A stretch of DNA of 64,000 nt from Lelliottia jeotgali (GTDB taxonomy: Bacteria; Pseudomonadota; Gammaproteobacteria; Enterobacterales; Enterobacteriaceae): positions 4,340,001 through 4,404,000 of the forward strand of contig CP018628.1 of the NCBI GenBank assembly GCA_002271215.1. Direction: 5' to 3'. The stretch's first letter is position 1, and each line of letters opens with the position of its first letter. Below the pieces are notes generated by a model that saw only the letters and a program-made list of their open reading frames with translations, ran no database searches and was not told the origin of the DNA. Made by a program: the position numbers and the translations under genes. Below are positions 49,145-59,563 of this stretch, piece after piece.

Positions 49145-51683
49145 AGAAATACTGCTGTAACAGCGGCTGATTGGCATCCTGATTCATCGGCACCGGAGCA
49201 ATCGTCTGGGTGCGGAACGGAATCACCTGCGCACGGCCATCAACTTTCACAATCTGATAGAACTGCGGCAAGTTGAAGTTGATGAAGCTTGAGCCGTAGG
49301 TAAAGCGATCGTGTGAAGACGAATAGAAGCGGCTGACGTCGCGCACCAGCTCTTCTTTACTGCCTTCGCAGTGGTGATATACCTCGGCGCGGTTGGTCTC
49401 ATCCAGAATATAAATATTAAATCCGGATTCATCCCCCGCTTCTTCGAAGAAGAACTGAATAATCCCTTCGCTGGCAAACCCATCCACTACCTGCGGCAAT
49501 TTGACGTGATTGGTTTCCACCTGTACGGACAGGCCATGCAGCTTGTTGTGGGAAATCGCACCGTAGAACTCGATCGCATTTTCCAGCTTCTGCACCGAAA
49601 CGTTCAGACGTTCAAAGAACAGGCCCCAGGTCTGACCGGAGACACGGAGCGCTTTGAAGCGCCCGGTTTCCTGACGTGTACTGGAAAGGCGCAGTTCGAT
49701 GCATTCGGACACCAGCTGCTGCACGCGAGTGCGAATCAGACCGCGCAGATGTTGGCTGTAGCAGAACACTTCCACGCTATCCGGCGGCGCGGCGTCCTGG
49801 TGCATTTTGCCAAGAATGGTTTTCAGCGCTTCGATCATCGCCTGCTCGCCGTTGAAATGCAGGGTACGCACTTCGTTCCACGAGTTGCGATACAGCAGGT
49901 CAACGCTGCCTACCAGGCAGTTTTGCTGCTCGCCAAAGCTAAAGACATCCAGCTTGCGGAAATCAAAATGGACCACCTGATTGCGGAAGGCCGCCGTCGG
50001 GTCATATTCGAGGTTGACGATAATCGCCAGATGGCGAATTTCACACGGGCTGTAGAGCGCTTTTGGCGTCGGCGCGGGCAGACGCAGCGGGAAGTGGTGC
50101 GAAACATCGGCGACCATTTCCTGCAGTTTGGCGAGATCGACGACGTCGTTACCTTTGATAAACAAGCGGGTACGCGACGTCAGCAGGCCGTTGAACCAGG
50201 CCCAGGCCACCAGCTTATTCAGATAGCGGTTATATTCCAGCGGCTGATGGCTGATGATTGAATCCATGCTTGGTGCACGGTTGTAGAGATACCAGCCGGT
50301 GCGGTTCGCGCGGCCTGGCGGGACATAGATAAAGGTCAGGTTCGGTTCTGACAGGTCCGGCGAAATCTGCGGGTTTACCAGCGTGACTTTGCCTGGCAGC
50401 GCTTCGAACGCGGCGTACAGCTTACGGGTCAAGACACCGATATCCTGCGGGCTGGCGGAAACGCTGAGGTTGTTGCGGCGGGCAAAGCGAATCAGGTTAC
50501 GATAGCTCTGCATCATCGCATCAAGCAGTTCGTTGTGCGCTTCACGCACCTGGTCGATTTTCCAGTTGGCGCGGTTGTCGAGCATGGACAAACGTTCTTC
50601 GTCCCATCCCCACTCTTTGACTAACTGACTGACCACTTCACGACGCCAGCCAACGCATGCGCGTTCGCGGCTGAGTTTTTCACACACTTTGAGATAGAAA
50701 CATCGACGCACCAGGTCGAGACGCGTGGTGTCATCAATGGCTTTCAGATATTCGGTGACGCGTTCGAGCATCATGCAATAGGCATCAAGGCCGAAGGAGA
50801 CGATCTCCCCATCGTGCAGACGCTGTTTGATATCTTTTGCCAGCAGGCGTGGCGTGGGGTATTCCCAGGAATAGGCTTCGAGCAGCAGGGTTTTCAGCAC
50901 TGCTTTATACGGGGAATCAATACTTTTGTAGAGCTGCCACAGGCTCGCGCCAAAATATTCTTCGGCGGACAGGGAGCTTAAACCGCCCAAATCCAGCCAT
51001 TCGTTTGGCGTCAGCACGCCCTGAGAATAGAGCGACATGACGTAATCGTCGTAATGCTCTTCTTCTTCGCACGGCACCATATTCCACAGAATACGCTTCC
51101 CGGCGAGACGCACGGCGCTACGGTAAAATTCATCGAGCAGCAAAATGTGCTGCGTGGAACCGCAGTCTTCACCGCCCAGGCTACCGCTTTCGTTATGACG
51201 GAAACGGTTTTCATCAATCAGGAAGAAGCTCACTTCCACGCCGAGCGACGCCGCCCAGCTTTCCAGCAGGCTGCATTTACGCTGCAACAGCTGACGCTCG
51301 TCATTATCGAGCCAGGATTGATGGCAGACCCAGATATCCAGATCAGAGGAACAGCTTTGCCCTACTGAGGAGGTACTTCCCATGGTGTAAACGCCGGTAA
51401 TCGGCAGTTCACCTTTCGGAGAGACCTGTGGCGGCATACCACGGTAGAGTTCCAACTCGCTCAGATAGTGCTGTTGGGTTTCATCGGGCGTGAAAATGCA
51501 AATGCCCTGCGGAACGTTACCTTCGAGGTAACCCGGCATCAACGGATGGTGATAATGCAGTAATGTTGGCAGCAGACTGTAAACCTGTTGAAAAGCAGGT
51601 CCCATGGCAGCAAGCGCACGATCCACGCGCAATTGATTTATGGCATCCAGTCTCTGTTTCAGAGTCTCAATATAGAGGTACAA
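49140..51683 (-). CDS. cyaA: Adenylate cyclase, class I
   Basis: 847 residues (E. coli 848). The N-terminal catalytic part has the nucleotidyltransferase motif [18 protein letters not shown]; the C-terminal half is the regulatory domain through which EIIA-Glc acts. Makes cAMP for CRP. The TTG start ([12 protein letters not shown]) is chosen as in E. coli, where this weak codon limits expression; the 12-codon in-frame ATG upstream has no homology. The C-terminus ends LLQQYFS at the tandem array. Confidence 0.96.
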   Translation of the reverse strand: MYLYIETLKQRLDAINQLRVDRALAAMGPAFQQVYSLLPTLLHYHHPLMPGYLEGNVPQGICIFTPDETQQHYLSELELYRGMPPQVSPKGELPITGVYTMGSTSSVGQSCSSDLDIWVCHQSWLDNDERQLLQRKCSLLESWAASLGVEVSFFLIDENRFRHNESGSLGGEDCGSTQHILLLDEFYRSAVRLAGKRILWNMVPCEEEEHYDDYVMSLYSQGVLTPNEWLDLGGLSSLSAEEYFGASLWQLYKSIDSPYKAVLKTLLLEAYSWEYPTPRLLAKDIKQRLHDGEIVSFGLDAYCMMLERVTEYLKAIDDTTRLDLVRRCFYLKVCEKLSRERACVGWRREVVSQLVKEWGWDEERLSMLDNRANWKIDQVREAHNELLDAMMQSYRNLIRFARRNNLSVSASPQDIGVLTRKLYAAFEALPGKVTLVNPQISPDLSEPNLTFIYVPPGRANRTGWYLYNRAPSMDSIISHQPLEYNRYLNKLVAWAWFNGLLTSRTRLFIKGNDVVDLAKLQEMVADVSHHFPLRLPAPTPKALYSPCEIRHLAIIVNLEYDPTAAFRNQVVHFDFRKLDVFSFGEQQNCLVGSVDLLYRNSWNEVRTLHFNGEQAMIEALKTILGKMHQDAAPPDSVEVFCYSQHLRGLIRTRVQQLVSECIELRLSSTRQETGRFKALRVSGQTWGLFFERLNVSVQKLENAIEFYGAISHNKLHGLSVQVETNHVKLPQVVDGFASEGIIQFFFEEAGDESGFNIYILDETNRAEVYHHCEGSKEELVRDVSRFYSSSHDRFTYGSSFINFNLPQFYQIVKVDGRAQVIPFRTQTIAPVPMNQDANQPLLQQYFS

Positions 51684-51822
51684 GACATATCGCCTGATGT
51701 TGCCGGACGTAGCAATCATTCTGAACAGCGAAAGATTACGAGCCCGCAGTATTTCAAAAAAGAACCGTTACCCTTTTTCATCGTTATCTTTTTAGTAGTA
51801 GCGACGAAAAAATGGTCTAAAA

Positions 51823-51838
51823 CGTGATCAATTTAACA
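51823..51838 (-). promoter_or_regulatory. CRP site in the cyaA promoter region
   Basis: TGTTA-AATTGA-TCACG on the minus strand, 140 bp before cyaA, matches the CRP site known to repress cyaA P2. It lies in the 347-bp divergent region 51684-52030 between cyaA and hemC. I recognise no other element there. Confidence 0.75.
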
Positions 51839-52030
51839 CCTTGCCGATTGACCGTAAAGAAAGATGCGCTACATACAAGTGTAGCACCGTTCTGTACGTG
51901 TAAATTCCTTAATACGGCTGCGGGTGAACTGCGCACCGCCTTGTCCCTCACCCCTTCATCGACCGTAAAACTGACATCCCAGAGTCAACAATGTTAGGAT
52001 GGTCAACGGACGATAATGACGGTAACAAGC

Positions 52031-52972
52031 ATGTTAGACAATGTTTTGAGAATTGCCACACGCCAAAGCCCCCTTGCGCTATGGCAGGCACAATATGTTA
52101 AGCAGCGCCTCGAAGCCTGCCATTCGGGTTTGCGTGTCGAACTGGTTCCTATGGTGACGCGCGGCGATGTGATCCTTGATACACCGCTGGCAAAAGTGGG
52201 CGGAAAAGGCCTGTTTGTCAAAGAGCTGGAAGTTGCACTGCTTGAGAACCGCGCCGATATCGCCGTCCATTCCATGAAAGATGTTCCGGTCGAATTCCCT
52301 GAAGGGTTGGGCCTGGTGACGATTTGCGAGCGCGAAGATCCGCGCGACGCGTTCGTCTCAAACCACTACGCCTCCCTTGATGATTTACCTCTCGGGAGCG
52401 TGGTTGGCACGTCAAGTTTACGCCGCCAGTGTCAGTTGGCTGAACGCCGCCCGGATCTGGTGATTCGCTCCTTGCGTGGCAACGTCGGTACACGTCTCGG
52501 CAAACTGGATAACGGCGATTACGATGCCATCATTCTGGCCGTTGCAGGCCTGAAGCGTCTGGGGCTGGAATCTCGCGTGCGTGTCGCCCTTCCGCCAGAG
52601 CTTTCACTTCCGGCCGTAGGTCAGGGCGCGGTGGGTATCGAGTGTCGTCTTGATGATGACCGCACCCGCAGCCTGCTCGCACCGCTCAACCACGACGAGA
52701 CCGCGATTCGTGTTCAGGCAGAGCGCGCGATGAATACCCGCCTGGAAGGCGGCTGTCAGGTGCCGATTGGCAGCTATGCTGAATTAACTGACGGCGAACT
52801 GTGGCTGCGTGCGTTGGTTGGCGCGCCGGACGGTTCGCAGATGGTACGCGGTGAACGTCGCGGCCAGGCAACAGACGCCGAAGCGCTCGGCATTTCTCTG
52901 GCCGAAGAGCTACTTGATAACGGTGCCCGCGAAATTCTGGCAGACGTTTATAACGGAGAAGCACCAGCATGA
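52031..52972 (+). CDS. hemC: Porphobilinogen deaminase (hydroxymethylbilane synthase)
   Basis: 313 residues, as in E. coli. Builds hydroxymethylbilane from four porphobilinogens on a dipyrromethane cofactor bound to the Cys of [22 protein letters not shown] holds the catalytic Asp. First of hemCDXY, with an ATGA overlap to hemD. Confidence 0.98.
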   Translation: MLDNVLRIATRQSPLALWQAQYVKQRLEACHSGLRVELVPMVTRGDVILDTPLAKVGGKGLFVKELEVALLENRADIAVHSMKDVPVEFPEGLGLVTICEREDPRDAFVSNHYASLDDLPLGSVVGTSSLRRQCQLAERRPDLVIRSLRGNVGTRLGKLDNGDYDAIILAVAGLKRLGLESRVRVALPPELSLPAVGQGAVGIECRLDDDRTRSLLAPLNHDETAIRVQAERAMNTRLEGGCQVPIGSYAELTDGELWLRALVGAPDGSQMVRGERRGQATDAEALGISLAEELLDNGAREILADVYNGEAPA

Positions 52973-53709
52973 GTATTCTCGTCACCCGCCCTTCTCCCGC
53001 AGGGGAGCAACTTGTGAGCCGTCTGCGCGCACTGGGGCAGGTGGCATGGAGTTTTCCGCTGATTGAATTCTCCCCCGGTCGGCAGCTCTCTGCGCTCGCC
53101 GACCATCTTCATGCTCTGGATGCGGGCGATTTAGTTTTCGCCTTATCGCAACATGCCGTGGAATTTGCGCACGCTCAATTACGACAAGAGAAGCAAAGCT
53201 GGCCGACTTCGCCACGTTATTTCGCGATTGGGCGCACCACTGCGCTGGCCCTGCACGCGGTCAGCGGAATTGATGTTCGCTATCCGTTAGATCGGGAAAT
53301 CAGCGAAATCTTGCTACAATTACCTGAATTACAAACTGTTGCGGGAAAACGCGCCCTCATCCTTCGCGGGAACGGGGGTCGCGAATTACTGGGCGAGACG
53401 CTCAGTGAGCGCGGGGCTGACGTGACGTTTTGCGAGTGCTACCAGCGCTGTGCAAAATTTTATGACGGTGCGCAGGAAGCGATGCGCTGGCATACGCGCG
53501 GCGTGGATACGCTGGTTGTCACTAGCGGCGAAATGCTCCAGCAGCTCTGGTCGCTGATCCCACAATGGTATCGTGAAAACTGGTTACTCCGCTGTCGACT
53601 GCTGGTCGTCAGCGAGCGTCTGGCGAACCTCGCCCTGGAACTGGGCTGGCAAGATATTCGGATCGCTGATAACGCCGACAACGATGCGCTGCTGCGCGCA
53701 TTACAATAA
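52969..53709 (+). CDS. hemD: Uroporphyrinogen-III synthase
   Basis: 246 residues, as in E. coli. Closes and inverts ring D of hydroxymethylbilane to give uroporphyrinogen III. Two-domain HemD fold; conserved N-terminal [11 protein letters not shown] and VVTSGEML in the C-terminal domain. Coupled to hemC by a 4-base overlap. Confidence 0.97.
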   Translation: MSILVTRPSPAGEQLVSRLRALGQVAWSFPLIEFSPGRQLSALADHLHALDAGDLVFALSQHAVEFAHAQLRQEKQSWPTSPRYFAIGRTTALALHAVSGIDVRYPLDREISEILLQLPELQTVAGKRALILRGNGGRELLGETLSERGADVTFCECYQRCAKFYDGAQEAMRWHTRGVDTLVVTSGEMLQQLWSLIPQWYRENWLLRCRLLVVSERLANLALELGWQDIRIADNADNDALLRALQ

Positions 53710-53730
53710 CTCTCATAATGGGAAGCCATA

Positions 53731-54918
53731 ATGACGGAACAAGAAAAATCCTCCGCCGTGGTTGAAGAGACCAAGGAGACTGTGGCCACCCCGCCGCAGC
53801 CAGAGAAGACTGAACAGATTGTTGAGAAAAAAAACGGCAGCAATAAAACCAGCCTCGCGCTGAGCGCGATCGCTATCGCCATTGCGCTGGCGGCCGGTGT
53901 CGGCTTGTACGGTCTGGTGAAAAAACAGGCCACCAACCAGACGATGACCAGCGATGCGCTGGTGAATCAGATTACGGCCCTGCAAAAAGCGCAGGAGACG
54001 CAGAAAACCGAGCTGGAAGGCGTCATCAAGCAGCAGTCGACGCAGCTGGCCGAGGCCAATTCCCGTCAGGAAGAGCTGACCAAACAGCTCGCCGAAGTGC
54101 AGCAAAAAGTGGCGACCATTTCCGGTACCGATGCCAAAACCTGGCTGCTGTCTCAGGCCGATTTTCTGGTCAAACTGGCCGGGCGTAAGCTGTGGAGCGA
54201 TCAGGATGTCACCACCGCTGCCGCGCTGCTGAAAAGCGCCGACGCCAGCCTGGCAGACATGAACGACCCAAGCCTGATCGTCGCCCGTCGCGCCATTACT
54301 GAAGATATCGCCAGCCTCGGCGCGGTGTCACAAGTTGATTACGATGGCATTATCCTCAAGGTTAATCAGCTGTCTAACTCGATTGATAACCTGCGTCTGG
54401 CAGATAACAACGACGACGACTCCCCGATGGATTCCGACGGCACGGAACTTTCAAGTTCCCTGAGCGAATGGCGTATCAACCTGCAAAAAAGCTGGCAGAA
54501 CTTTATGGACAGCTTTATCACCGTGCGCCGCCGCGATGAAACTGCCGTACCGCTGTTAGCGCCAAATCAGGACGTCTATCTGCGCGAGAACATCCGCTCC
54601 CGTCTGCTGGTCGCAGCGCAGGCCGTTCCGCGTCATCAGGAAGAGACCTACAAACAGGCGCTGGATAATGTTTCGACGTGGGTTCGTGCTTACTACGACA
54701 CCAGCGATGCCACTACCACCGCGTTCCTGGACGACATCGACAAACTCAGTCAGCAGAACATCACCATGAATGTCCCGGACAAACTGGAAAGCCAGCCGAT
54801 TCTGGAAAAACTGATGCAAACGCGCGTGCGCAACCTGCTGGCACAGCCAGGCGTTGCCGCACAGCCGGACGCGCCAGCCCCTGCGCCTGCCCCTGAAAGC
54901 GCAGCTCAAGGAGAGTAA
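53731..54918 (+). CDS. hemX: HemX, membrane-anchored protein of the hem operon
   Basis: 395 residues (E. coli 393). Cytosolic N-terminus rich in Glu/Thr/Pro, one membrane helix (~46-67, [19 protein letters not shown]), then a coiled coil (~75-130) and a periplasmic domain, ending in an Ala/Pro tail. Annotated in the past as uroporphyrinogen-III methyltransferase, but no SAM motif is visible; function is unsettled. Confidence 0.93.
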   Translation: MTEQEKSSAVVEETKETVATPPQPEKTEQIVEKKNGSNKTSLALSAIAIAIALAAGVGLYGLVKKQATNQTMTSDALVNQITALQKAQETQKTELEGVIKQQSTQLAEANSRQEELTKQLAEVQQKVATISGTDAKTWLLSQADFLVKLAGRKLWSDQDVTTAAALLKSADASLADMNDPSLIVARRAITEDIASLGAVSQVDYDGIILKVNQLSNSIDNLRLADNNDDDSPMDSDGTELSSSLSEWRINLQKSWQNFMDSFITVRRRDETAVPLLAPNQDVYLRENIRSRLLVAAQAVPRHQEETYKQALDNVSTWVRAYYDTSDATTTAFLDDIDKLSQQNITMNVPDKLESQPILEKLMQTRVRNLLAQPGVAAQPDAPAPAPAPESAAQGE

Positions 54919-54920
54919 TC

Positions 54921-56114
54921 ATGTTAAAAGTCTTATTACTCTTCTTATTGCTGATCGCCGGGATCGTTCTTGGGCCGCTGATTGCGGGTCATCAGGGATA
55001 TGTCCTGATCCAGACCGATAACTACAACATCGAAACCAGCGTTACGGGTCTGGTGATCATCTTGATCCTGACCGTGGTGGTGCTGTTTGCGATCGAATGG
55101 ATCCTGCGTCGTATTTTCAGAACCGGCGCTCATACTCGCGGCTGGTTCGTCGGGCGCAAACGCCGCCGCGCACGTAAACAAACCGAACAGGCACTGCTCA
55201 AACTGGCCGAAGGCGACTATCAGCAGGTTGAAAAGCTGATGTCAAAAAACGCCGATCACGCCGAACAGCCAGTGGTGAACTATCTGTTGGCCGCCGAAGC
55301 TGCGCAACAGCGCGGGGACGAAGCGCGTGCAAACCAGCATCTTGAGCGCGCGTCGGAACTGGCGACCAACGATCAGATCCCGGTTGAAATCACCCGCGTG
55401 CGTATTCAACTGGCGCGTAACGAAAATCACGCCGCGCGTCATGGCGTTGACCGTCTGCTGGAAGTCACCCCTCGCCATCCGGAAGTGCTGCGTCTTGCCG
55501 AGCAGGCTTATATCCGTACCGGCGCCTGGGGTTCGTTACTGGACATCATTCCTTCGATGGCGAAAGCGGACGTTGGCGATGACGAACATCGCGATGCGCT
55601 GCAGCGTCAGGCGTGGATTGGTCTGATGGATCAGGCGCGTGCCGATCTGGGCAGCGATGGCCTGAAAACTTGGTGGAAAAACCAGAGTCGCAAAACGCGT
55701 CAGCAGGTTCCTTTGCAGGTGGCGATGGCCGAGCATCTCATCGAATGTGACGATCATGACACGGCGCAGGAGATTATTCTCGATGGCCTGAAACGTCAGT
55801 ATGACGACCGTCTGGTGATGGTGATCCCGCGCCTTAGGACCAACAATCCTGAGCAGATGGAAAAGATGCTGCGCCAGCAGATCAAAACCGTGGGCGATCG
55901 CCCGCTGCTGTGGAGCACGCTGGGTCAGTCTCTGATGAAGCACGGCGAATGGCAGGAGGCGAGCCTCGCCTTCCGTGCAGCGTTGAAACAGCGCCCGGAC
56001 GCATTTGACTACGCCTGGCTGGCTGACACGCTCGATAAGCAGCACAAGCCGGAAGAGGCCGCCGCCATGCGCCGTGACGGCCTGCTGTTAACCCTGCAGA
56101 ATAACGGTCAGTAA
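54921..56114 (+). CDS. hemY: HemY, inner-membrane TPR protein
   Basis: 397 residues (E. coli 398). Two N-terminal membrane helices (LLLFLLLIAGIVLGPLIAG; VIILILTVVVLFAIEWIL) then a cytosolic TPR-rich region. Linked to late haem synthesis or its regulation, but not the protoporphyrinogen oxidase also called HemY in Gram-positives. Two bases after hemX. Confidence 0.94.
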   Translation: MLKVLLLFLLLIAGIVLGPLIAGHQGYVLIQTDNYNIETSVTGLVIILILTVVVLFAIEWILRRIFRTGAHTRGWFVGRKRRRARKQTEQALLKLAEGDYQQVEKLMSKNADHAEQPVVNYLLAAEAAQQRGDEARANQHLERASELATNDQIPVEITRVRIQLARNENHAARHGVDRLLEVTPRHPEVLRLAEQAYIRTGAWGSLLDIIPSMAKADVGDDEHRDALQRQAWIGLMDQARADLGSDGLKTWWKNQSRKTRQQVPLQVAMAEHLIECDDHDTAQEIILDGLKRQYDDRLVMVIPRLRTNNPEQMEKMLRQQIKTVGDRPLLWSTLGQSLMKHGEWQEASLAFRAALKQRPDAFDYAWLADTLDKQHKPEEAAAMRRDGLLLTLQNNGQ

Positions 56115-56133
56115 GTTCAAGCATCGCGCATCA

Positions 56134-56157
56134 GGAGGCCCACGGGCCTCCTTTTTT
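56134..56157 (+). terminator. Terminator of hemCDXY
   Basis: GGAGGCCC AC GGGCCTCC stem, then TTTTTT. Confidence 0.9.
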
Positions 56158-56182
56158 ATGGCCGCTATCCTGAGAATCACCC

Positions 56183-56384
56183 AAAAAAAACGCCTGCTAT
56201 AAAAGCAGGCGTTAAACAGGTCTGTTTGACAACATATTGGTGCTTCACTCAACGTTATGTCCATGGTGTCTGATGAGGCCGAAGCGACATCTGTCGGTGG
56301 ACGATAAGCACCTTAAATGGCTCTGCGTCATTCCTGAGTTTATGAGGCCCTAAGGCGAACATAAGAGGTGGAATGAGCATCTAC
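56183..56384 (-). ncRNA. glmZ: Small regulatory RNA GlmZ
   Basis: ~202 nt on the minus strand matching E. coli GlmZ (207 nt): the 5' end is GTAGATGCTCATTCCACCTC, with the middle ATAACGTTGAGTGAAGCACC region, and it ends in a rho-independent terminator (AACGCCTGC/GCAGGCGTT stem plus eight T). GlmZ with Hfq base-pairs with glmS mRNA and activates it until RapZ directs RNase E cleavage, tuning glucosamine-6-phosphate supply. It lies between hemY and the proM tRNA; aslA and aslB of K-12 are missing here. Confidence 0.93.
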
Positions 56385-56388
56385 ACGG

Positions 56389-56411
56389 ATATTATTGCAC
56401 GTTACGTGCCA
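56389..56411 (-). promoter_or_regulatory. Overlapping sigma-54 and sigma-70 promoters of glmZ
   Basis: Minus strand TGGCAC-N6-TGCA (56406-56411 and 56396-56399) is a sigma-54 -24/-12 element. TAATAT at 56389-56394 is a sigma-70 -10, five bases before the sRNA start. Such overlap is known for enterobacterial glmZ/glmY. Confidence 0.8.
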
Positions 56412-56517
56412 GGGTTACAGAAAGAAGTTTTACATTTCGCAACATGATAAGAAAAAAGGAATTTTTCTTTTGATGGGGTCTGCGGGGCCGCAGAAAAAGC
56501 GTCAAAACTGGCGCAAG

Positions 56518-56535
56518 TGTCTCCTGAGAGCGACA
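56518..56535. promoter_or_regulatory. GlrR binding site 1
   Basis: TGTC-N10-GACA, the GlrR (YfhA) consensus, 134 bp upstream of glmZ; an enhancer position for sigma-54. Confidence 0.75.
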
Positions 56536-56580
56536 CAAATATCAGAAAAGTGAAATAGTGTTATAAAACAGATGATTAGC

Positions 56581-56598
56581 TGTCTCTTAATCGCGACA
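56581..56598. promoter_or_regulatory. GlrR binding site 2
   Basis: TGTCTCTTAATCGCGACA is TGTC-N10-GACA, 63 bp from site 1 (six helical turns). Near-palindromic TGTC/GACA pairs with other spacing (56613-56627, N7) are also present. Confidence 0.75.
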
Positions 56599-56651
56599 AA
56601 GGTGGATAGCGTTGTCGGGAAATGACAACAGAGGCAGAAACGACAGAAAAC

Positions 56652-56675
56652 AAAAAACCCCGCCGAAGCGGGGTT
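56652..56675 (-). terminator. Terminator of the four-tRNA operon
   Basis: Minus strand stem AACCCCGC/GCGGGGTT with a TTCG loop, then TTTTG, directly after proM. Confidence 0.9.
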
Positions 56676-56681
56676 CAAAAT

Positions 56682-56758
56682 TGGTCGGCGAGAGAGGATT
56701 CGAACCTCCGACCCACTGGTCCCAAACCAGTTGCGCTACCAAGCTGCGCTACTCGCCG
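56682..56758 (-). tRNA. proM: tRNA-Pro (anticodon TGG)
   Basis: 77 nt, encoded CCA, anticodon loop TTTGGGA. Last gene of the argX-hisR-leuT-proM operon. Confidence 0.97.
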
Positions 56759-56800
56759 ATGTACTGCTTTTTTGAATTTTTAGTTCAATTCTGTAAGTCG

Positions 56801-56887
56801 TGGTGCGAGGGGGGGGACTTGAACCCCCACGTCCGTTAAGACACTAACACCTGAAGCTAGCGCGTCTACCAATTCCGCCACCGTCGC
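56801..56887 (-). tRNA. leuT: tRNA-Leu (anticodon CAG)
   Basis: 87 nt with the long variable arm of leucine tRNAs and encoded CCA; anticodon CAG in GCTTCAGGT. Third gene of the operon. Confidence 0.97.
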
Positions 56888-56909
56888 AATGTCACAACTT
56901 ATCAAATAA

Positions 56910-56985
56910 TGGGGTGGCTAATGGGATTCGAACCCACGACAACTGGAATCACAATCCAGGGCTCTACCAACTGAGCTATAGCCAC
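56910..56985 (-). tRNA. hisR: tRNA-His (anticodon GTG)
   Basis: 76 nt, encoded CCA (reading CCCCA at the 3' end), anticodon loop TTGTGAT. Second gene of the operon. Confidence 0.97.
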
Positions 56986-57050
56986 CACTACTTATTCTTT
57001 CACGCGGTATGTACTACTACCACCGCAGCTCGAACGCCAGACTACTTAAT

Positions 57051-57127
<77 letters not shown>

Positions 57128-57148
57128 TTAGCGCCGTTGCGGGGCTGG

Positions 57149-57177
57149 ATATTACGGAGGTCTCGGTCTGCTGTCTA
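57149..57177 (-). promoter_or_regulatory. Promoter of the tRNA operon
   Basis: Minus strand TAGACA (57172-57177), a 17-bp spacer, TAATAT (57149-57154), then a GC-rich discriminator (CCAGCCCCGC), as expected for a stringently controlled stable-RNA promoter. Confidence 0.7.
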
Positions 57178-57232
57178 GTGCTTTTTTAAAATAAATGCGC
57201 GTTTGATTACGCTTTGCGCACTTTGTCGCTTA

Positions 57233-58615
57233 TTACTCCACTTTCTGGGTTTCAGCGTGGCGGCTGAGGCCAAAAAGCTTGTAGCCAATCGAGACGGCGG
57301 CCATAAAGATAATCCCGACAAACAGCGACATGCGGGTATCTTCATTGAAGTACATGCCAATTAATACGCAAATCAGGAACCCCATCGTCGCGTAGTTCGC
57401 CCACGGGAACAAAATGGAGCGGAACGGGTGGCTGGCAATCGCCTGTTTGTGCGCCTGACGGAAGCGCAGCTGGCTTATCAAAATCACAAACCACGGCACC
57501 ATGCCCGGCAGGACGCTGGCACTGTAGACGTAGACGAATACACGCTGCGGATTCGGGATAATGTAGTTCAGGCACGAGCCAATCAGCAGAATGGCAATGG
57601 AGACCGTCACGCCCGCCACAGGTACACCAGCGCGGGAGACTTTGCCCATCGCCGCCGGAAGCTGACGGTTTTTCGCCAGCGCGTAAAGCATACGGCCACA
57701 GCTATACATGCCGCTGTTACAGCCCGACAGCGCTGCGGTCAGGACGACGAAGTTGATAATCCCTGCTGCTGCGGTGATCCCAATCTTGGCGAAGGTCAGC
57801 ACGAACGGGCTGCCAGTGGTGCCAATTTGGTTCCACGGGAAGATAGTGACGATAACGAAAATCGCACCCACGTAGAAAATCAGAATACGCCACAGGACTT
57901 TACCCACCGCACTACGCAGCGTGACCTGTGGGTTTTTCGCTTCACCGGCAGTGATACCGATAAGCTCCACGCCCTGATAGGACGCCACCACGATACAGAG
58001 CGCCGTCAGGAAGCCCTTCCAGCCGCCGGCAAAGAAGCCGCCGTGCTCGGTCAGGTTGCCAAAGCCAATCGACTGTCCACCGTTGCCGAAGCCAAAGAAG
58101 ATCACGCCCAGACCGACCACAATCATCACGATAATGGTGGTGACTTTGATCATCGCGAACCAGAACTCAATTTCACCGTACAAACGCACGGCGGCCAGGT
58201 TTGCGAGCGCCACCAGCCCCACGGCGATCAGTGCGGGTATCCATTGCACCATGTCCGGGAACCAAAACTGGACGTAGACTCCTATCGCGGTGATCTCCGA
58301 TATCCCCACCGCCATCCACATAAACCAGTAAGACCAGGCCGTGAGATAGCCAAAGAACGGGCTCATGTATTTGTGCGCGTAAACGGCGAATGAACCGGCG
58401 ACCGGCTCAAGGAACAGCATTTCGCCCATCGAGCGCATGATGAAGAAGACGAACAATCCGGCGACGATATACGCCAGCAGTACGGACGGACCTGCCCATT
58501 TAAGCGTGCTTGCGGAGCCCATAAACAGGCCAACGCCGATAGTGCCGCCTAGCGCTATCAATTCAATGTGACGAGCTTCCAGCCCACGCTGAAGCTCAGG
58601 TTTTTTCTCTGCCAT
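57233..58615 (-). CDS. yifK: Threonine/serine permease YifK (ThrP), APC family
   Basis: 460 residues (E. coli 461) with 12 membrane helices. Amino acid permease with the APC motif [23 protein letters not shown] at the N-terminus. In E. coli and Salmonella YifK/ThrP imports threonine and serine and is repressed by Lrp and the sRNA GcvB. Start at [11 protein letters not shown] after AGGA; the 32-codon upstream extension is unsupported. The leader has a CCGGC/GCCGG hairpin at 58642-58655. I see nothing else certain in 58616-58810. Confidence 0.95.
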   Translation of the reverse strand: MAEKKPELQRGLEARHIELIALGGTIGVGLFMGSASTLKWAGPSVLLAYIVAGLFVFFIMRSMGEMLFLEPVAGSFAVYAHKYMSPFFGYLTAWSYWFMWMAVGISEITAIGVYVQFWFPDMVQWIPALIAVGLVALANLAAVRLYGEIEFWFAMIKVTTIIVMIVVGLGVIFFGFGNGGQSIGFGNLTEHGGFFAGGWKGFLTALCIVVASYQGVELIGITAGEAKNPQVTLRSAVGKVLWRILIFYVGAIFVIVTIFPWNQIGTTGSPFVLTFAKIGITAAAGIINFVVLTAALSGCNSGMYSCGRMLYALAKNRQLPAAMGKVSRAGVPVAGVTVSIAILLIGSCLNYIIPNPQRVFVYVYSASVLPGMVPWFVILISQLRFRQAHKQAIASHPFRSILFPWANYATMGFLICVLIGMYFNEDTRMSLFVGIIFMAAVSIGYKLFGLSRHAETQKVE

Positions 58616-58810
58616 AAATCCTCGGTTGTATTTGCTGTTGCCCGGCTTTTGCCGGTTATTATTTTTGGGGTACTGAAATACGGGGAGGAATGGTTTCTTA
58701 AATCCTGCCAAATGGCAAACGAAGCATTAAAAAAATGAACGTATTGCACAGAAATGCAGCAGTTTTGCAGGCGAGTTGCAGCGCGAATAGCATATCGCGC
58801 TACATTTTGA

Positions 58811-59551
58811 TTACATTTTGCCGGTGTAATGCCAGGCCAGATAGCGCAGCAGTTTGATCTGTCGTTTGATGCGGCTTGGCTGAGAAAGGAGGCGATACAA
58901 CCACTCCAGCCCCAAGTTCTGCCATACCTTTGGCGCACGTTTCACATGGCCGGTAAAGACATCATATGTACCGCCAACGCCCATAAATAGCGCATTCGGG
59001 CAAACCAGACGGCAATCGCGCATCAGGATTTCCTGGCGCGGTGAGCCCATCGCCACGGTCACGATTTTCGCCCCACTGTCGCGAATGCGTTCAAACAGAG
59101 CCTGACGTTCTTCGGGTTTGAAATACCCGTCCTGGCTGCCCACGATGTTAACATTCCACTGCGCACGCAGCTTCTGCTCCGTCTGCGCCAGCACATCGGG
59201 TTTGCCGCCAATCAGGAACACCGGCGTGCCGTCCTGCCCCGCCCGCGCCATCAGCTCTTCCCACAGATCAGCCCCCGCGACGCGCGAAACCTGCGCCTGC
59301 GGGAACTTCTTGCGGATCGAACGGACCACGCTGATACCGTCGGCGTATTTAAACTCGGCGGCTTCAATCAGGCTTTTCACTTCGGCGTTATCTTCAACGG
59401 CCAGCATTTTTTCGGCGTTAATCGCCACCAGCGTACCGGATTTGATCTGCCCGTCAGCGCAGAGATAATCCAGCGCGTGCTGCATATCACGCCAGCCAAT
59501 GAGTTTCAGTCCGCGCAGGGAGTACACTGGCGCAGAGGTATTATCAGTCAT
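58811..59551 (-). CDS. wecG: UDP-N-acetyl-D-mannosaminuronic acid transferase
   Basis: 246 residues, as in E. coli WecG (RffM). GT26 glycosyltransferase that adds ManNAcA to GlcNAc-PP-undecaprenol, giving lipid II of enterobacterial common antigen (ECA). GT26 segments visible: [31 protein letters not shown] and VAMGSPRQE. Last gene of the ECA cluster, 12 bp after wzyE. Confidence 0.97.
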   Translation of the reverse strand: MTDNTSAPVYSLRGLKLIGWRDMQHALDYLCADGQIKSGTLVAINAEKMLAVEDNAEVKSLIEAAEFKYADGISVVRSIRKKFPQAQVSRVAGADLWEELMARAGQDGTPVFLIGGKPDVLAQTEQKLRAQWNVNIVGSQDGYFKPEERQALFERIRDSGAKIVTVAMGSPRQEILMRDCRLVCPNALFMGVGGTYDVFTGHVKRAPKVWQNLGLEWLYRLLSQPSRIKRQIKLLRYLAWHYTGKM

Positions 59552-59563
59552 GATTATCCTTAC

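Noticed and set aside
48967..49170. 67-codon ORF across the repeats beside cyaA
   Set aside because: A translation of REP and 8-bp repeats (repeating SGSAVQRF); not a gene.
57428..58393. 321-codon open frame antisense to yifK
   Set aside because: The same effect: a polar His/Asn/Arg-rich mirror of a membrane permease.
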